64,000 nt of DNA, taken from contig NZ_RZMW01000048.1 in NCBI RefSeq assembly GCF_003992625.1, positions 186,001-250,000 on the forward strand. Direction: 5' to 3'. The notes below the pieces were generated by a model. It saw nothing but the letters and a program-made list of their open reading frames with translations, ran no database searches and had not been told where the DNA came from. The translations under genes were made by a program, and so were the position numbers. Positions 1 to 8,264 of this stretch are shown piece after piece (the stretch's first letter is position 1; every line of letters starts with the position of its first letter). The stretch comes from Pelagibacterium lentulum. GTDB lineage: Bacteria > Pseudomonadota > Alphaproteobacteria > Rhizobiales > Devosiaceae.

Positions 1-157
1 AGCTAACTCTTTGATCGGCTTGTAACCTCAGTTGGCAGAGCCTCTTGCCATACATGTAAAGAGACATTAGCGAACGGCGAGCGCTAACACAAATACCCAT
101 TCTGGCGCTTCATATAACAAGATGTTATGATTTTGGATCGGAATGGGAGTGTTTTTG

Positions 158-1051
158 ATGTTGACCTTGCGCCAGATCGAAATTGTGCGCGCCATTATGG
201 TGGCCGGGTCCATTGCGGGAGCCGCCAAACTGCTCAATGTGTCCCAACCGGGCATTAGCCGGACAATGAAGCACATCGAAGCCAGCATTGGTATCAAGCT
301 GTTCGTAAAGCGGTCAGGGCGCTACACGCCATCGGAAGAAGCGCAAGGGGTATTCAGGCAGATCAACGATGTGCATCGCAAGGTCGATGACCTGCAGATC
401 ATGCTGACAAAGCTCAATCGCGGACATGATGTGGAATTGAGCATCGGCTCGGTGCCCTCGCTTGCGCAGGTCATGGTGCCCCGCGCAGTCGTGGCAATGC
501 AAAAGCTTTATCCCGAACTGCATTTCAATATCGAACTGCTCAAGATCGAAGAAGCGATTGACTACCTTATGCTCGAGCGCGGAGAGGTGATTTTCATGAG
601 CTACCGGCTCGATCATCCGTCTATCGTGTTCGAGCCGTTATCCCGTGGCAAGCTCGTGTTCATCGCGCCGCCCAGCCATGCGGAGGCAGGGCGTGACAGC
701 ATCTCCGTACGGGAGATTGCGCGCTATCCGCTCATCGGGATCGACCCCAACGACCCTTACGGGCGGATCATGGCTGACCTGTTCCGGCAGCACGGTCTGC
801 AAATGAATATCCCTATAAAGGCACGTTTCGGAACCACGGTCGCCGCGCTTGTCGAACGGCAGGCGGGCGTGGCCGTGCTGGATTCCTTTTCGATTGCCGG
901 GATGCGCAATGACAGGCTCCGGGTCATCCCGATCAAGGAGGACACGCATTTCCAAACCTATGTTGCTACCCGGCGGGACACCGCACTTTCAGGCTTCGCC
1001 GAGCGCTTTATTGAAACGACCAGAGGAATAATGGACCGGCATCTGGATTAG
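158..1051 (+). CDS. LysR family transcriptional regulator
   Basis: This encodes a 297-residue LysR-type regulator. The N-terminal winged helix-turn-helix is clear: it opens MLTLRQIEIVRAI, is followed by a GAAKLLNVSQPGISRTMKHIE recognition region, and leads into a periplasmic-binding-like effector domain from about residue 90. An ATG at 143 is in frame, but the ATG at 158 has a better ribosome site (GGGAG, 8 bases upstream) and gives the usual LysR start. It lies next to the sugar-acid cluster and converges on the Gfo/Idh/MocA gene, sharing four bases at the 3' ends. Control of the cluster, with a sugar acid or its product as effector, is inference. Confidence 0.9.
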   Translation: MLTLRQIEIVRAIMVAGSIAGAAKLLNVSQPGISRTMKHIEASIGIKLFVKRSGRYTPSEEAQGVFRQINDVHRKVDDLQIMLTKLNRGHDVELSIGSVPSLAQVMVPRAVVAMQKLYPELHFNIELLKIEEAIDYLMLERGEVIFMSYRLDHPSIVFEPLSRGKLVFIAPPSHAEAGRDSISVREIARYPLIGIDPNDPYGRIMADLFRQHGLQMNIPIKARFGTTVAALVERQAGVAVLDSFSIAGMRNDRLRVIPIKEDTHFQTYVATRRDTALSGFAERFIETTRGIMDRHLD

Positions 1052-2097
1052 TTTGTCGGATAGAACTCGCTAATTTCGATCTTTTCGCCGGTGCGGGCGG
1101 CTTCCGAAACCGCCAGCGTTGCAGCAAGCGTACGAACGCCGTCTTCCACAGGCTGCCGCGATTGCACCTTGCCCTCGATAGCGTCCCGGAAATGGTTCAG
1201 TTGCGCGACATAGGGATCGATCCGCTGGGTGAAGATCGATCTGGAGAGCACGGGTTCGTTCCAGTTCTGCACGCCGTTAGCTTGGGTCCAGCGAACAACC
1301 TCGGGATATTCCAGCGCTCCATGCGAGCCCAGAAAACGATAGCTCGATTGGCCAGAGAAGGGGAATTCCACCGACTCGCCCACGCCTTGCTCGGTGGTCC
1401 AGGGCGACACCGCACTATCGGACAAAAGGAAGGTGCCAAGCGCGCCGCTTTCAAACTCGATCAGCAGCGCGGCCGTGTCCTCGACAGCAAAGCCCCGGCG
1501 AGTGCTTGATGCCACCGCACTGACGGAGGCAATTTCACCTGCCGTAAAGCGAAGAAAGTCAATTTCATGGATGAGATTGATAAGGATAACGCCGCCGCCC
1601 GGCTGGGAGCGCCAGGGCGCGGCATCGAAATAGGATCGGGGCTTATGCGTTGCCCAGACCCCGGAGACTCCGACCAGGGAGCCAAATTCCGGGCGGGCCA
1701 TTTCTGCCTTGAGCACATCGGCCTGATGATGGTGCCTGCGGTGATGGCCGACCAGCGTTTTGATGCCTGACTTCGATACGGCCTCTATCAGCGCGTTTGC
1801 TGAGGCAAGGCTGTCGGTCACAGGCTTTTCTATGATCGTGTGAATGCCCGCTTCTGCGCAAGCGATGCCCATATCCGCGTGAAGTTGGTTGGGTGAGGCT
1901 ATGATTACGCAATCAAGATCCTGTTGTGCCAGAAGTTCCTTGTAGTCGGTGAATACTGCGACACCGGGAAAATCTCTGGACACAGCCTCCACCGCCATGT
2001 CGGCAATGCCTGTCAGATTGAAATCGGGATGTGCTTTGATTCGCGCAATGTGCTTGCGACCAATCAGACCCGCGCCAATTACGCCGATACTGAGCAT
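1048..2097 (-). CDS. Gfo/Idh/MocA family NAD(P)-dependent oxidoreductase
   Basis: This is a 349-residue soluble dehydrogenase of the glucose-fructose/inositol dehydrogenase family. It has an N-terminal Rossmann fold with GAGLIG at residues 8-13, the family lysine in EKP at 90-92, and the C-terminal alpha/beta domain with GGGVILINLIHEID around 167-180. The ATG at 2097 has GGGAGG 6 bases upstream. A longer in-frame start at 2166 exists but adds a non-homologous leader. It is transcribed divergently from the TetR gene and reads toward LysR. A sugar or sugar-acid dehydrogenase step is expected from the family; the substrate is unknown. Confidence 0.88.
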   Translation of the reverse strand: MLSIGVIGAGLIGRKHIARIKAHPDFNLTGIADMAVEAVSRDFPGVAVFTDYKELLAQQDLDCVIIASPNQLHADMGIACAEAGIHTIIEKPVTDSLASANALIEAVSKSGIKTLVGHHRRHHHQADVLKAEMARPEFGSLVGVSGVWATHKPRSYFDAAPWRSQPGGGVILINLIHEIDFLRFTAGEIASVSAVASSTRRGFAVEDTAALLIEFESGALGTFLLSDSAVSPWTTEQGVGESVEFPFSGQSSYRFLGSHGALEYPEVVRWTQANGVQNWNEPVLSRSIFTQRIDPYVAQLNHFRDAIEGKVQSRQPVEDGVRTLAATLAVSEAARTGEKIEISEFYPTN

Positions 2098-2120
2098 GGA
2101 ATCCTCCCATAATGTTCTAG

Positions 2121-2246
2121 TTGGTACATTTTTCTTTTCGCGCAGCCTACACCGTGCGATCCGCATATTCGATATGTTTTTGCGCTAATTGTACGAGAAA
2201 GTCGCCAGGCAATGAACGTGCCAATATGGTCTTGAAAATGTACCAA
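2121..2246. promoter_or_regulatory. Divergent promoter region with 12-bp inverted repeat
   Basis: The gap between the Gfo/Idh/MocA gene and the TetR gene holds TTGGTACATTTT at 2121-2132 and its exact reverse complement AAAATGTACCAA at 2235-2246, about 100 bp apart. Each copy lies next to one of the two divergent start regions, as expected for paired operators of the adjacent TetR protein. Binding is inferred. Confidence 0.5.
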
Positions 2247-2331
2247 ACCGAACGTTTATTGGGTATATTGCCTTGCGAATGGTTCGCCGTGCGGCGATAA
2301 AGGAGGCACAGGAAGCGGCAATCGAGGCAAG

Positions 2332-3039
2332 ATGAACGATCAAGGCATGGCCACGCAGGGCGGAAGCAAGCGCAAATACGTGCGTTTGAAAGCAACAAAC
2401 GATCCTGATGAAACGCGCGCCGACATTCTGGCTGTCGCGCAGGAGCAGTTTGCGCGCCACGGTTATGCCGGCACCACAATCGACTCCATCGCCGCAAAAA
2501 CCAAGCGCTCCAAGCGCATGATCTATTATTACTTTTCTTCAAAGCCCAAGCTCTACAAGGCCGTTCTGGAAAATGCCTATAGGGGCATTCGCGTGGCTGA
2601 AGAGAGCATTCGCCTCGATGAGGACGATCCGCGGCAGTCGATCAAGAACCTTGTTGAGTTCTGTTTCGATTATCACTTCGAGCGGCCATCCTTTGTGAAG
2701 ATGGTCATGGGTGAAAACCTTAACGATGCCCGGTTCGTATCGGCTTCCGACGAGATCAAGAATCTTCATTTTCCGCTGACGCAGCGGATCGAGAAATGTT
2801 TGAGAAAAGGTTACGAGAACGGCTATTTCGGCCGCACATGTACCGCCGTTGAAATGCATATGACGATTACCGCATTGAGCTTTTTCAATGTGTCGAACCA
2901 GGCAACCTTTTCTGCCATTTTCGATATCGATATGAAATCGCCTGCCGTTTGCCGCGCCCGTAAACAGGAGATCCTGCTGGCGGTATTAGGCAGGCTCGAT
3001 ACGAAACTCGACGATGGGTTTTCTACCGAGTATCGCTAA
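2332..3039 (+). CDS. TetR/AcrR family transcriptional regulator
   Basis: This encodes a 235-residue regulator. The TetR DNA-binding domain spans about residues 28-75, with TRADILAVAQEQFARHGYAGTT and the recognition helix ending MIYYYFSSKPKLY; the rest is the helical ligand domain. A basic 27-residue N-terminal extension (KRKYVRLK) precedes the domain. The ATG has a GAGG about 6 bases upstream. It is divergent from the Gfo/Idh/MocA gene, and a 12-bp inverted repeat lies between them. It converges with the sugar isomerase gene, overlapping it by four bases. A local repressor role is likely; its ligand is unknown. Confidence 0.9.
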   Translation: MNDQGMATQGGSKRKYVRLKATNDPDETRADILAVAQEQFARHGYAGTTIDSIAAKTKRSKRMIYYYFSSKPKLYKAVLENAYRGIRVAEESIRLDEDDPRQSIKNLVEFCFDYHFERPSFVKMVMGENLNDARFVSASDEIKNLHFPLTQRIEKCLRKGYENGYFGRTCTAVEMHMTITALSFFNVSNQATFSAIFDIDMKSPAVCRARKQEILLAVLGRLDTKLDDGFSTEYR

Positions 3040-3836
3040 AAACGGCCAAGAAGGACTGATGCGCCTGCATGGCCACGGGCAATGCAATCGGGTGCTGGTG
3101 TGTCGAGCATTGGCGTTTCCACACCCCATTGCAGGCCTTGAAGATCGGCCAGATGCTCAACAAGTTCTTTCAGGGGTAATTCGCCATCGCCAGGCGCAAA
3201 TCGGTTCTGGCGCGCTTCAAAGATAACGGCCTCATCGCCGGAAGGTATCGGGCCCCTGCCATCGCAAAGCTGTATCGATCCGATCAGCGACCGGTCGATT
3301 GACTTGAGCGTTTCGATACTGCCTCCGGAACGGAAAAGGTGCAGCGCGTCGAGCAATATGCGGCCATTTCCAGCATTGGCGTCGGTGACGATCTCGGCGG
3401 ACTGCTCCAGCGTGCCGATGGCACGCCAGCGCATGAACTCCAGATCCACGCGCATGGCGAAGGTTCGGGCTTGCTCGCAAAGAGCGGCAAAATTGTCTGT
3501 CAGTCGGCTTCTGTCTTCATCGTCGCCCGATACATTGAGCGTGGCCGCGCCTAGCGCCTGACCGGCCTCCAGCAAATAGAGATAATCGGTTGCAGCAAAG
3601 CCGGGCCCAATCGATACAATCTCAATATCGTGGATGCGGATCCCCTCGCCGTCGAGCACAGCCTTCAATTCCGCGAAGTCTGGTGTTCCAGGCACCGAAT
3701 AGTACTCGATAGCCCCTGGCGCCGCCGGATGCAGCCGCAAGCCGACCTTGGCGAAGCCAGCTTTTGCTGCGGCCTGCACAAGGGCAGGGGGCGGCAGGTC
3801 TAGCGCCGTGAGATGAGCAAGCGCGAGAGGAAACAT
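3036..3836 (-). CDS. Sugar phosphate isomerase/epimerase family TIM barrel
   Basis: This is a 266-residue xylose-isomerase-like TIM barrel (AP endonuclease 2 superfamily). Candidate metal-binding stretches are DLEFMRW near 130, LLDALHLFRSGG near 160, QLCDG near 190 and VETP near 240. The start at 3836 forms TGATG with the stop of the upstream SDR, indicating translational coupling; an upstream in-frame ATG at 3893 lies inside the SDR gene and is unlikely. It is the last gene of the TRAP operon. It probably interconverts a keto-sugar acid or similar intermediate; the exact substrate cannot be read from sequence. Confidence 0.85.
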   Translation of the reverse strand: MFPLALAHLTALDLPPPALVQAAAKAGFAKVGLRLHPAAPGAIEYYSVPGTPDFAELKAVLDGEGIRIHDIEIVSIGPGFAATDYLYLLEAGQALGAATLNVSGDDEDRSRLTDNFAALCEQARTFAMRVDLEFMRWRAIGTLEQSAEIVTDANAGNGRILLDALHLFRSGGSIETLKSIDRSLIGSIQLCDGRGPIPSGDEAVIFEARQNRFAPGDGELPLKELVEHLADLQGLQWGVETPMLDTPAPDCIARGHAGASVLLGRF

Positions 3837-4576
3837 CAATAGGTCGCCCGGCCGCCGGAAAGATCGAACACGAAACCGGTGGTGAAGGTACACTCTGGAC
3901 CAACGATAAAGCCGACCATCGATGCGATTTCCTCGACTTGCAGGAAGCGGCCCATCGGGATTTTCGCTTTCGATGCGCGGATATGCTCTTCGGTCATTTC
4001 GGAAAAGAGCTCTGTCTCGACCATCGCTGGCGCGATGCAGTTCAGATAGACATTGTCTTGTGCCAGTTCCTTGGCTGCGGCCTTGGTGAAGCCGATCACA
4101 CCAGCTTTCGCGGCCGAATAGCCGGAGATGAACTGGACCCCTTCCTTGCCCGCCATCGAAGCCACATTGACGATGCGTCCTCCACCCTTTTCGCGCATGT
4201 GATTAATCGCGGTCCGGCAGCAGTAAAATACGGCCGTGAGATCGATCGCAATAACCCGGTCCCAATCCTCAAGGCTGTATTCCCAACTCGGCGTTACCGG
4301 GCCGTTGATCCCGGCGTTGTTGACCATGATGTCGACCCGGCCAAACTCATCGACGTCGGCAGCAAACCCATTGGTCACGCTCTCGAAGTTGGAAACGTCG
4401 ACGGCGCGCAGCGCACCGGGCGTAAAACCAGCTTTATCCCTGTCGAAAAGATCGGGGTTGATGTCCCATATCGAAACCCGTGCGCCCAGCGCGTCCAGTT
4501 TTCTCGCTATGGCGAGTCCGATGCCACGTGCGCCGCCGGTAACAATGGCAATCTGGCCTTCCAATGGCTTGTGCAT
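3836..4576 (-). CDS. SDR family NAD(P)-dependent oxidoreductase
   Basis: This is a classical short-chain dehydrogenase of 246 residues. It has TGGARGIG at 13-20, NNAG at 86-89 and the catalytic Ser140, Tyr153 and Lys157 (YSAAKAG). The ATG at 4576 has AAGGA about 9 bases upstream and is preferred over an in-frame ATG at 4609. It lies between the AEC carrier gene (13-bp gap) and the sugar isomerase (1-bp overlap). Within this operon it most likely oxidises a hydroxyl of a sugar acid or lactone; this is context inference. Confidence 0.9.
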   Translation of the reverse strand: MHKPLEGQIAIVTGGARGIGLAIARKLDALGARVSIWDINPDLFDRDKAGFTPGALRAVDVSNFESVTNGFAADVDEFGRVDIMVNNAGINGPVTPSWEYSLEDWDRVIAIDLTAVFYCCRTAINHMREKGGGRIVNVASMAGKEGVQFISGYSAAKAGVIGFTKAAAKELAQDNVYLNCIAPAMVETELFSEMTEEHIRASKAKIPMGRFLQVEEIASMVGFIVGPECTFTTGFVFDLSGGRATY

Positions 4577-4589
4577 GGTAGATATCCTT

Positions 4590-5540
4590 TTATTGGGCTG
4601 TGGCGCCAATCATCGTCAAAACGAAGATGAGGGCGCTGATTGTGAAAAATGCGGCGACTGTAGCTACCAGCATGCTGGTCGCGCACAAGGCATCCAGCCC
4701 GTAGCGCAAGCCAAGAATTGGATAGATCGAAAGCATGGGCACGCTTGCGAACAAGACCCCGGCAATCATCATTTCGTTTGGTATGCCCGGCATGAACCAA
4801 AGTGCTGTAAAAACAAGCAGAGGATGGAGCAGCAATTTGCCGGACACGATCTTGGATACGTCGCCGGCCATTCCCTTGAGCGGCAATCCGACCAGCGTTC
4901 CGCCGATCACGAACAGCGCGGCCGGCGCGGCGACGGATGCGAGCATGTTGACCGAAACTGTGATCGGCTCAGGCAGGTCAAAGCCAACCATCGATACAAT
5001 CGCGCCTAGCAGCATGGCAATGATTATCGGATTGCGGGCCAACCTTTGTGCCGTATCGGAGAGCATGGCGATCCAGCGCCTATTCTTGCCTGAGCCGGCT
5101 TCCGCCAAGGCGAGAGCCAGTGGCATCATCAGAACGTTCTCTACGATCATGCACTGAACCAGGATAGAGGCGGCCTGCTCGCCCAGAACGCCCGCCGCGA
5201 CCGGATAGCCGATAAAGGCGCTGTTGGAGAGCGATACGCCAAGCCCCATGATCGCTGCAGTGGAAAGGTCCTTTTTCAGAACCGCGCGCGCAATGAACAG
5301 GCCGAAAAAGAAGACCGCCAATGAGCCGAGTGTATATGCGGCGATAAAGCCGGGATTGAAAACCTCATAGACCGGACGGCTGGAAACCGTCCTGAACACC
5401 ACAGCCGGTACTGCAAAGTGCAGAACGAAAAGGCTCAGCGGACGCATGTCGGGCTTGGAAAGAACCTTGCCTCGCACAGCGCCGAAACCAAGCCCGATCA
5501 GAATGAAGATCGGGCCTGTTATGGTGAGGATGCTGAGCAT
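4590..5540 (-). CDS. AEC family transporter (auxin efflux carrier-like)
   Basis: This is a 316-residue integral membrane protein with about ten hydrophobic segments arranged as two similar halves, typical of the AEC/malonate transporter family. The N-terminus MLSILTITGPIFILIGLGFG is a membrane helix. It sits in the TRAP operon, 9 bp after the DHDPS-like gene. The family moves small organic acids. A second carrier beside a TRAP importer might export an end product such as lactate or pyruvate, or import a related acid. Family call is firm, direction and substrate are not. Confidence 0.88.
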   Translation of the reverse strand: MLSILTITGPIFILIGLGFGAVRGKVLSKPDMRPLSLFVLHFAVPAVVFRTVSSRPVYEVFNPGFIAAYTLGSLAVFFFGLFIARAVLKKDLSTAAIMGLGVSLSNSAFIGYPVAAGVLGEQAASILVQCMIVENVLMMPLALALAEAGSGKNRRWIAMLSDTAQRLARNPIIIAMLLGAIVSMVGFDLPEPITVSVNMLASVAAPAALFVIGGTLVGLPLKGMAGDVSKIVSGKLLLHPLLVFTALWFMPGIPNEMMIAGVLFASVPMLSIYPILGLRYGLDALCATSMLVATVAAFFTISALIFVLTMIGATAQ

Positions 5541-5549
5541 TTTTCAGGA

Positions 5550-6458
5550 TCAGGCCAGTTTACCAGCCAGCTCCTTGCAACGCGCGATGTCGTCTGCGTC
5601 GGTGAATGAAACCAGCGGTGCGCGGACACGAGCCCATTCGGGGTCGCCGGTCTGAGCAACCATCGCAACCTTGAGGCCAGGAACGATTGGGCGCGACAGA
5701 ATGACGTCGAGCGCTTCATCGATAACCGCCTCATGGGTGCCCTCGACAAGCTTCGCCATGGTTTGGGGCGCAAGATTGGCCAGACCGCTGATCGAGCCGC
5801 TGGCGCCCAGTTTGATGGCCTGTGCGAGATAGCCTTCGTGGCCAACCAGAATGGCAAGATCGGGATGGGTTTTGATAAAGGCCTGTGTCTGGTCCCAGTC
5901 GCCCGAGCTATCCTTTACCCCGCCAATTGCATCCGGGTAGCGCTGGCGCAAATGGGAGACGAGTTCAGGGGTAATAGTGACGGCCGTGAGGCTGGGGATG
6001 TTATAGACGATGATGTCGCGCACACCTTCGCCGGCCCGGTCGAAGACCTCGCAGAACCAGTTGAAGACACCTTCCTCGCTCGGCCCCTTGAAATAAAAGG
6101 GAGGCGTCAAAAGAATTGCGGCGCAACCGGCATCGAGTGCCGCGCGAACATGATCGCCTGCATCCTGGGAGGAGGGGCCATAGACGCATTCGACAATCTT
6201 GTCGGCCGGAACACCATGCTTGGCAAACTCGGCATAAAGCGGAGCGCGTTCAGCGCGTGAAAGCGAAATGCCTTCGCCTGTCGTGCCAAAAGCCGTCACG
6301 GCTTTCACGCCCGAAGCCAGCAGATTGCTCGCATGGCTGCCAAAACGCTGCCAGTCGATGGCGCCGGCCTTGGTGAAAGGCGTGAGCATGGCACAGCTCA
6401 GCCCAAGAATTTCGCGCAGCCGTACAGGCTTGGACGGCGTATTGGAAGTAGTCGACAT
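5550..6458 (-). CDS. Dihydrodipicolinate synthase family aldolase
   Basis: This is a 302-residue class I aldolase/lyase of the DapA-NanA-KDG aldolase superfamily. It has GTTGEG at 58-63, the catalytic Tyr152 in YNIP and the Schiff-base Lys182 in GGVKDSSG. The ATG at 6458 has AAGGA 7 bases upstream and starts 4 bp after the DctM stop; the in-frame ATG at 6479 is less likely. In a sugar-acid operon the expected substrate is a 2-keto-3-deoxy acid, cleaved to pyruvate and an aldehyde, rather than lysine biosynthesis. That assignment is inference from context. Confidence 0.88.
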   Translation of the reverse strand: MSTTSNTPSKPVRLREILGLSCAMLTPFTKAGAIDWQRFGSHASNLLASGVKAVTAFGTTGEGISLSRAERAPLYAEFAKHGVPADKIVECVYGPSSQDAGDHVRAALDAGCAAILLTPPFYFKGPSEEGVFNWFCEVFDRAGEGVRDIIVYNIPSLTAVTITPELVSHLRQRYPDAIGGVKDSSGDWDQTQAFIKTHPDLAILVGHEGYLAQAIKLGASGSISGLANLAPQTMAKLVEGTHEAVIDEALDVILSRPIVPGLKVAMVAQTGDPEWARVRAPLVSFTDADDIARCKELAGKLA

Positions 6459-6462
6459 GGAT

Positions 6463-7758
6463 TTATCCTTGGTATCCAAATTGTCTTGGCAGCCACAACA
6501 CGAGGTCGGGGCTGAGGATCATGACCGCCAGCGCACCGAGCAACGCAAAGAAGAACGGCCAGATGGCACCGATGATCCGGCCCAATGGAATGCCCGTTAC
6601 CCCGTTGATAACGAAGAGTAAAATCCCATAGGGCGGTGTGATCAGGCCGATCATGCAGTTTACCACAGCCACAACCCCGAAATGCACGAGATCTATGCCC
6701 AGCAAGCGGCAGGCCGGGATAAACAATGGCAGGATGATCAGGATGATCGTCGTTGCATCCAGCAGGCAGCCAAGCACAAGCAGAAGAATATTGACTGCCA
6801 GAAGAAAGACGAGCGGATGAATGTCGAGATCTGCCAGGAGGCCGGAAATCTGGGCCGGAATGTTTTCGCTCGCCACGATGTAGTTAAAGATCAGGGCTGC
6901 GCCAATGATCAGACCCACCGAGGCCGCGTCGCGGGCGCTGTTGGCCATGAGGTTGTAAAGCGCGCGCCACGACAGGGCGCGATATACGAGCGCCGCCAGA
7001 ACAAGCGCATAGGCTGCTGCTACCGCTGCCGCTTCTGTGGGTGTCGTGGCGCCGCCATAAATGCCGTAGAGCAGAATGGCCGGCATCAAGAGAGCAGGGA
7101 AGGCGCGGAACGTGACGCGCGGGAATTCGCGAAGTGGTACCGGATCTTCCAGCGCGAACTGGCGTTTGTGAGAAATATAGGCGTTCATCGTCATGATAAC
7201 GCCGCCCATCAGCAGTCCCGGAACAATGCCGGCAAGGAAGAGGTAGCCAATTGACGTATCGGAAACCAGCGCATACATCACCATCGGGATCGATGGCGGA
7301 ATGATGGGGCCAATCGTCGCCGACGCGGCAGTGATCGCAGCGGCATAGCCCGGAGCGTAGCGCCCGGCTTTGGTCATCATGTCGATGATAATTTTGCCGA
7401 TACCGGCTGCGTCGGCGACCGCCGAGCCGGACATGCCCGAGAAGATGAGCGAGGCGACGACGTTTACGTGTCCGAGCCCGCCCCGGAACCGGCCCACAAG
7501 CGCAATACAGAAATTTAGCAGCCGCTCCGACACGGTGCCGGCGTTCATGATATTGGCAGCGACGATAAATAACGGCACCGCAAGAATGATGAAGCTCGAA
7601 TAGATTCCTTGCAGGATCTGCTCTGCTGCAAGACCAAGATCCTGGCCGCGCATGAACAGATAGACAACGGCGCTGACGATCATGGACAGCCCGATCGGCG
7701 TGCCGATTGCTGCCAGGCAGAGCAAGGTCAGCAGGCAGAGAAAAAACGGTAAGGTCAT
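6463..7758 (-). CDS. TRAP transporter large permease (DctM family)
   Basis: This is a 431-residue inner-membrane protein with about twelve hydrophobic segments and the DctM signatures: a glycine-rich loop FSGMSGSAVADAAGIGKI in the first third, IGPIIPPSIPMV mid-protein and MIGLITPPYGILL near the C-terminus. It is the sodium-coupled translocation subunit. Its ATG overlaps the DctQ stop as ATGA, giving coupled expression. It forms the transporter with the small permease and DctP upstream. Confidence 0.95.
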   Translation of the reverse strand: MTLPFFLCLLTLLCLAAIGTPIGLSMIVSAVVYLFMRGQDLGLAAEQILQGIYSSFIILAVPLFIVAANIMNAGTVSERLLNFCIALVGRFRGGLGHVNVVASLIFSGMSGSAVADAAGIGKIIIDMMTKAGRYAPGYAAAITAASATIGPIIPPSIPMVMYALVSDTSIGYLFLAGIVPGLLMGGVIMTMNAYISHKRQFALEDPVPLREFPRVTFRAFPALLMPAILLYGIYGGATTPTEAAAVAAAYALVLAALVYRALSWRALYNLMANSARDAASVGLIIGAALIFNYIVASENIPAQISGLLADLDIHPLVFLLAVNILLLVLGCLLDATTIILIILPLFIPACRLLGIDLVHFGVVAVVNCMIGLITPPYGILLFVINGVTGIPLGRIIGAIWPFFFALLGALAVMILSPDLVLWLPRQFGYQG

Positions 7759-8261
7759 ACTTTCGGCTCCGGCCCGGCATCTGCATCGGGGTCAGCGCCG
7801 CGGACCAGGGAAAAGGCCCGCAAGCTATAGCGCGCGATGATCGCAACGGCAAAAATCAGATAGACGGAAAAGACAATATCAAGACGTATACGCAGGGACG
7901 AACTGCGCCGGATCGACATGAACTCAACATAGTCATAGGTTGCGGGAAGTGAAGCGACGAAGCCAGCTACAAGCGCCACGGCCGAAACCAGCGCGAAAAT
8001 GCGCCGGACTTTCTGGCTGACGGCCAAGTATAGAATGTCGAAGCTGATATGGTCCCGGTCCTTCAGCATGAAGGCTGCGCCCCAGAAAACCAGCCATAGC
8101 CACATGGTCAGGGTGATTTCCTGTGTCCACCCCAACGGGTTTCTCATCACGTATCGGAAAAAGATCTGCAGTATGAACGACAGGAACATGACGGTGAGCA
8201 TTGCCACCGCCACGTCCGTTGCTCTGTTCTGCAGCCAATTGGAAATGGACCGCAGCTTCAT
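7755..8261 (-). CDS. TRAP transporter small permease (DctQ family)
   Basis: This is a 168-residue protein with four hydrophobic helices and the family segment NPLGWTQEITLTMWLWLVFWGAA, usual for DctQ subunits. It lies 3 bp after dctP and overlaps dctM by four bases, so all three TRAP parts are co-transcribed. It bridges the large permease in the inner membrane. The C-terminal tail is acidic and cytoplasmic (GADPDADAGPEP). Confidence 0.93.
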   Translation of the reverse strand: MKLRSISNWLQNRATDVAVAMLTVMFLSFILQIFFRYVMRNPLGWTQEITLTMWLWLVFWGAAFMLKDRDHISFDILYLAVSQKVRRIFALVSAVALVAGFVASLPATYDYVEFMSIRRSSSLRIRLDIVFSVYLIFAVAIIARYSLRAFSLVRGADPDADAGPEPKV

Positions 8262-8264
8262 GTC

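Noticed and set aside
34-51. TGGCA...TGCCA dyad near the window start, considered as a tRNA piece or terminator
   Set aside because: The stem is only five bases with no tRNA features and no U tract, and the upstream gene is outside the window.
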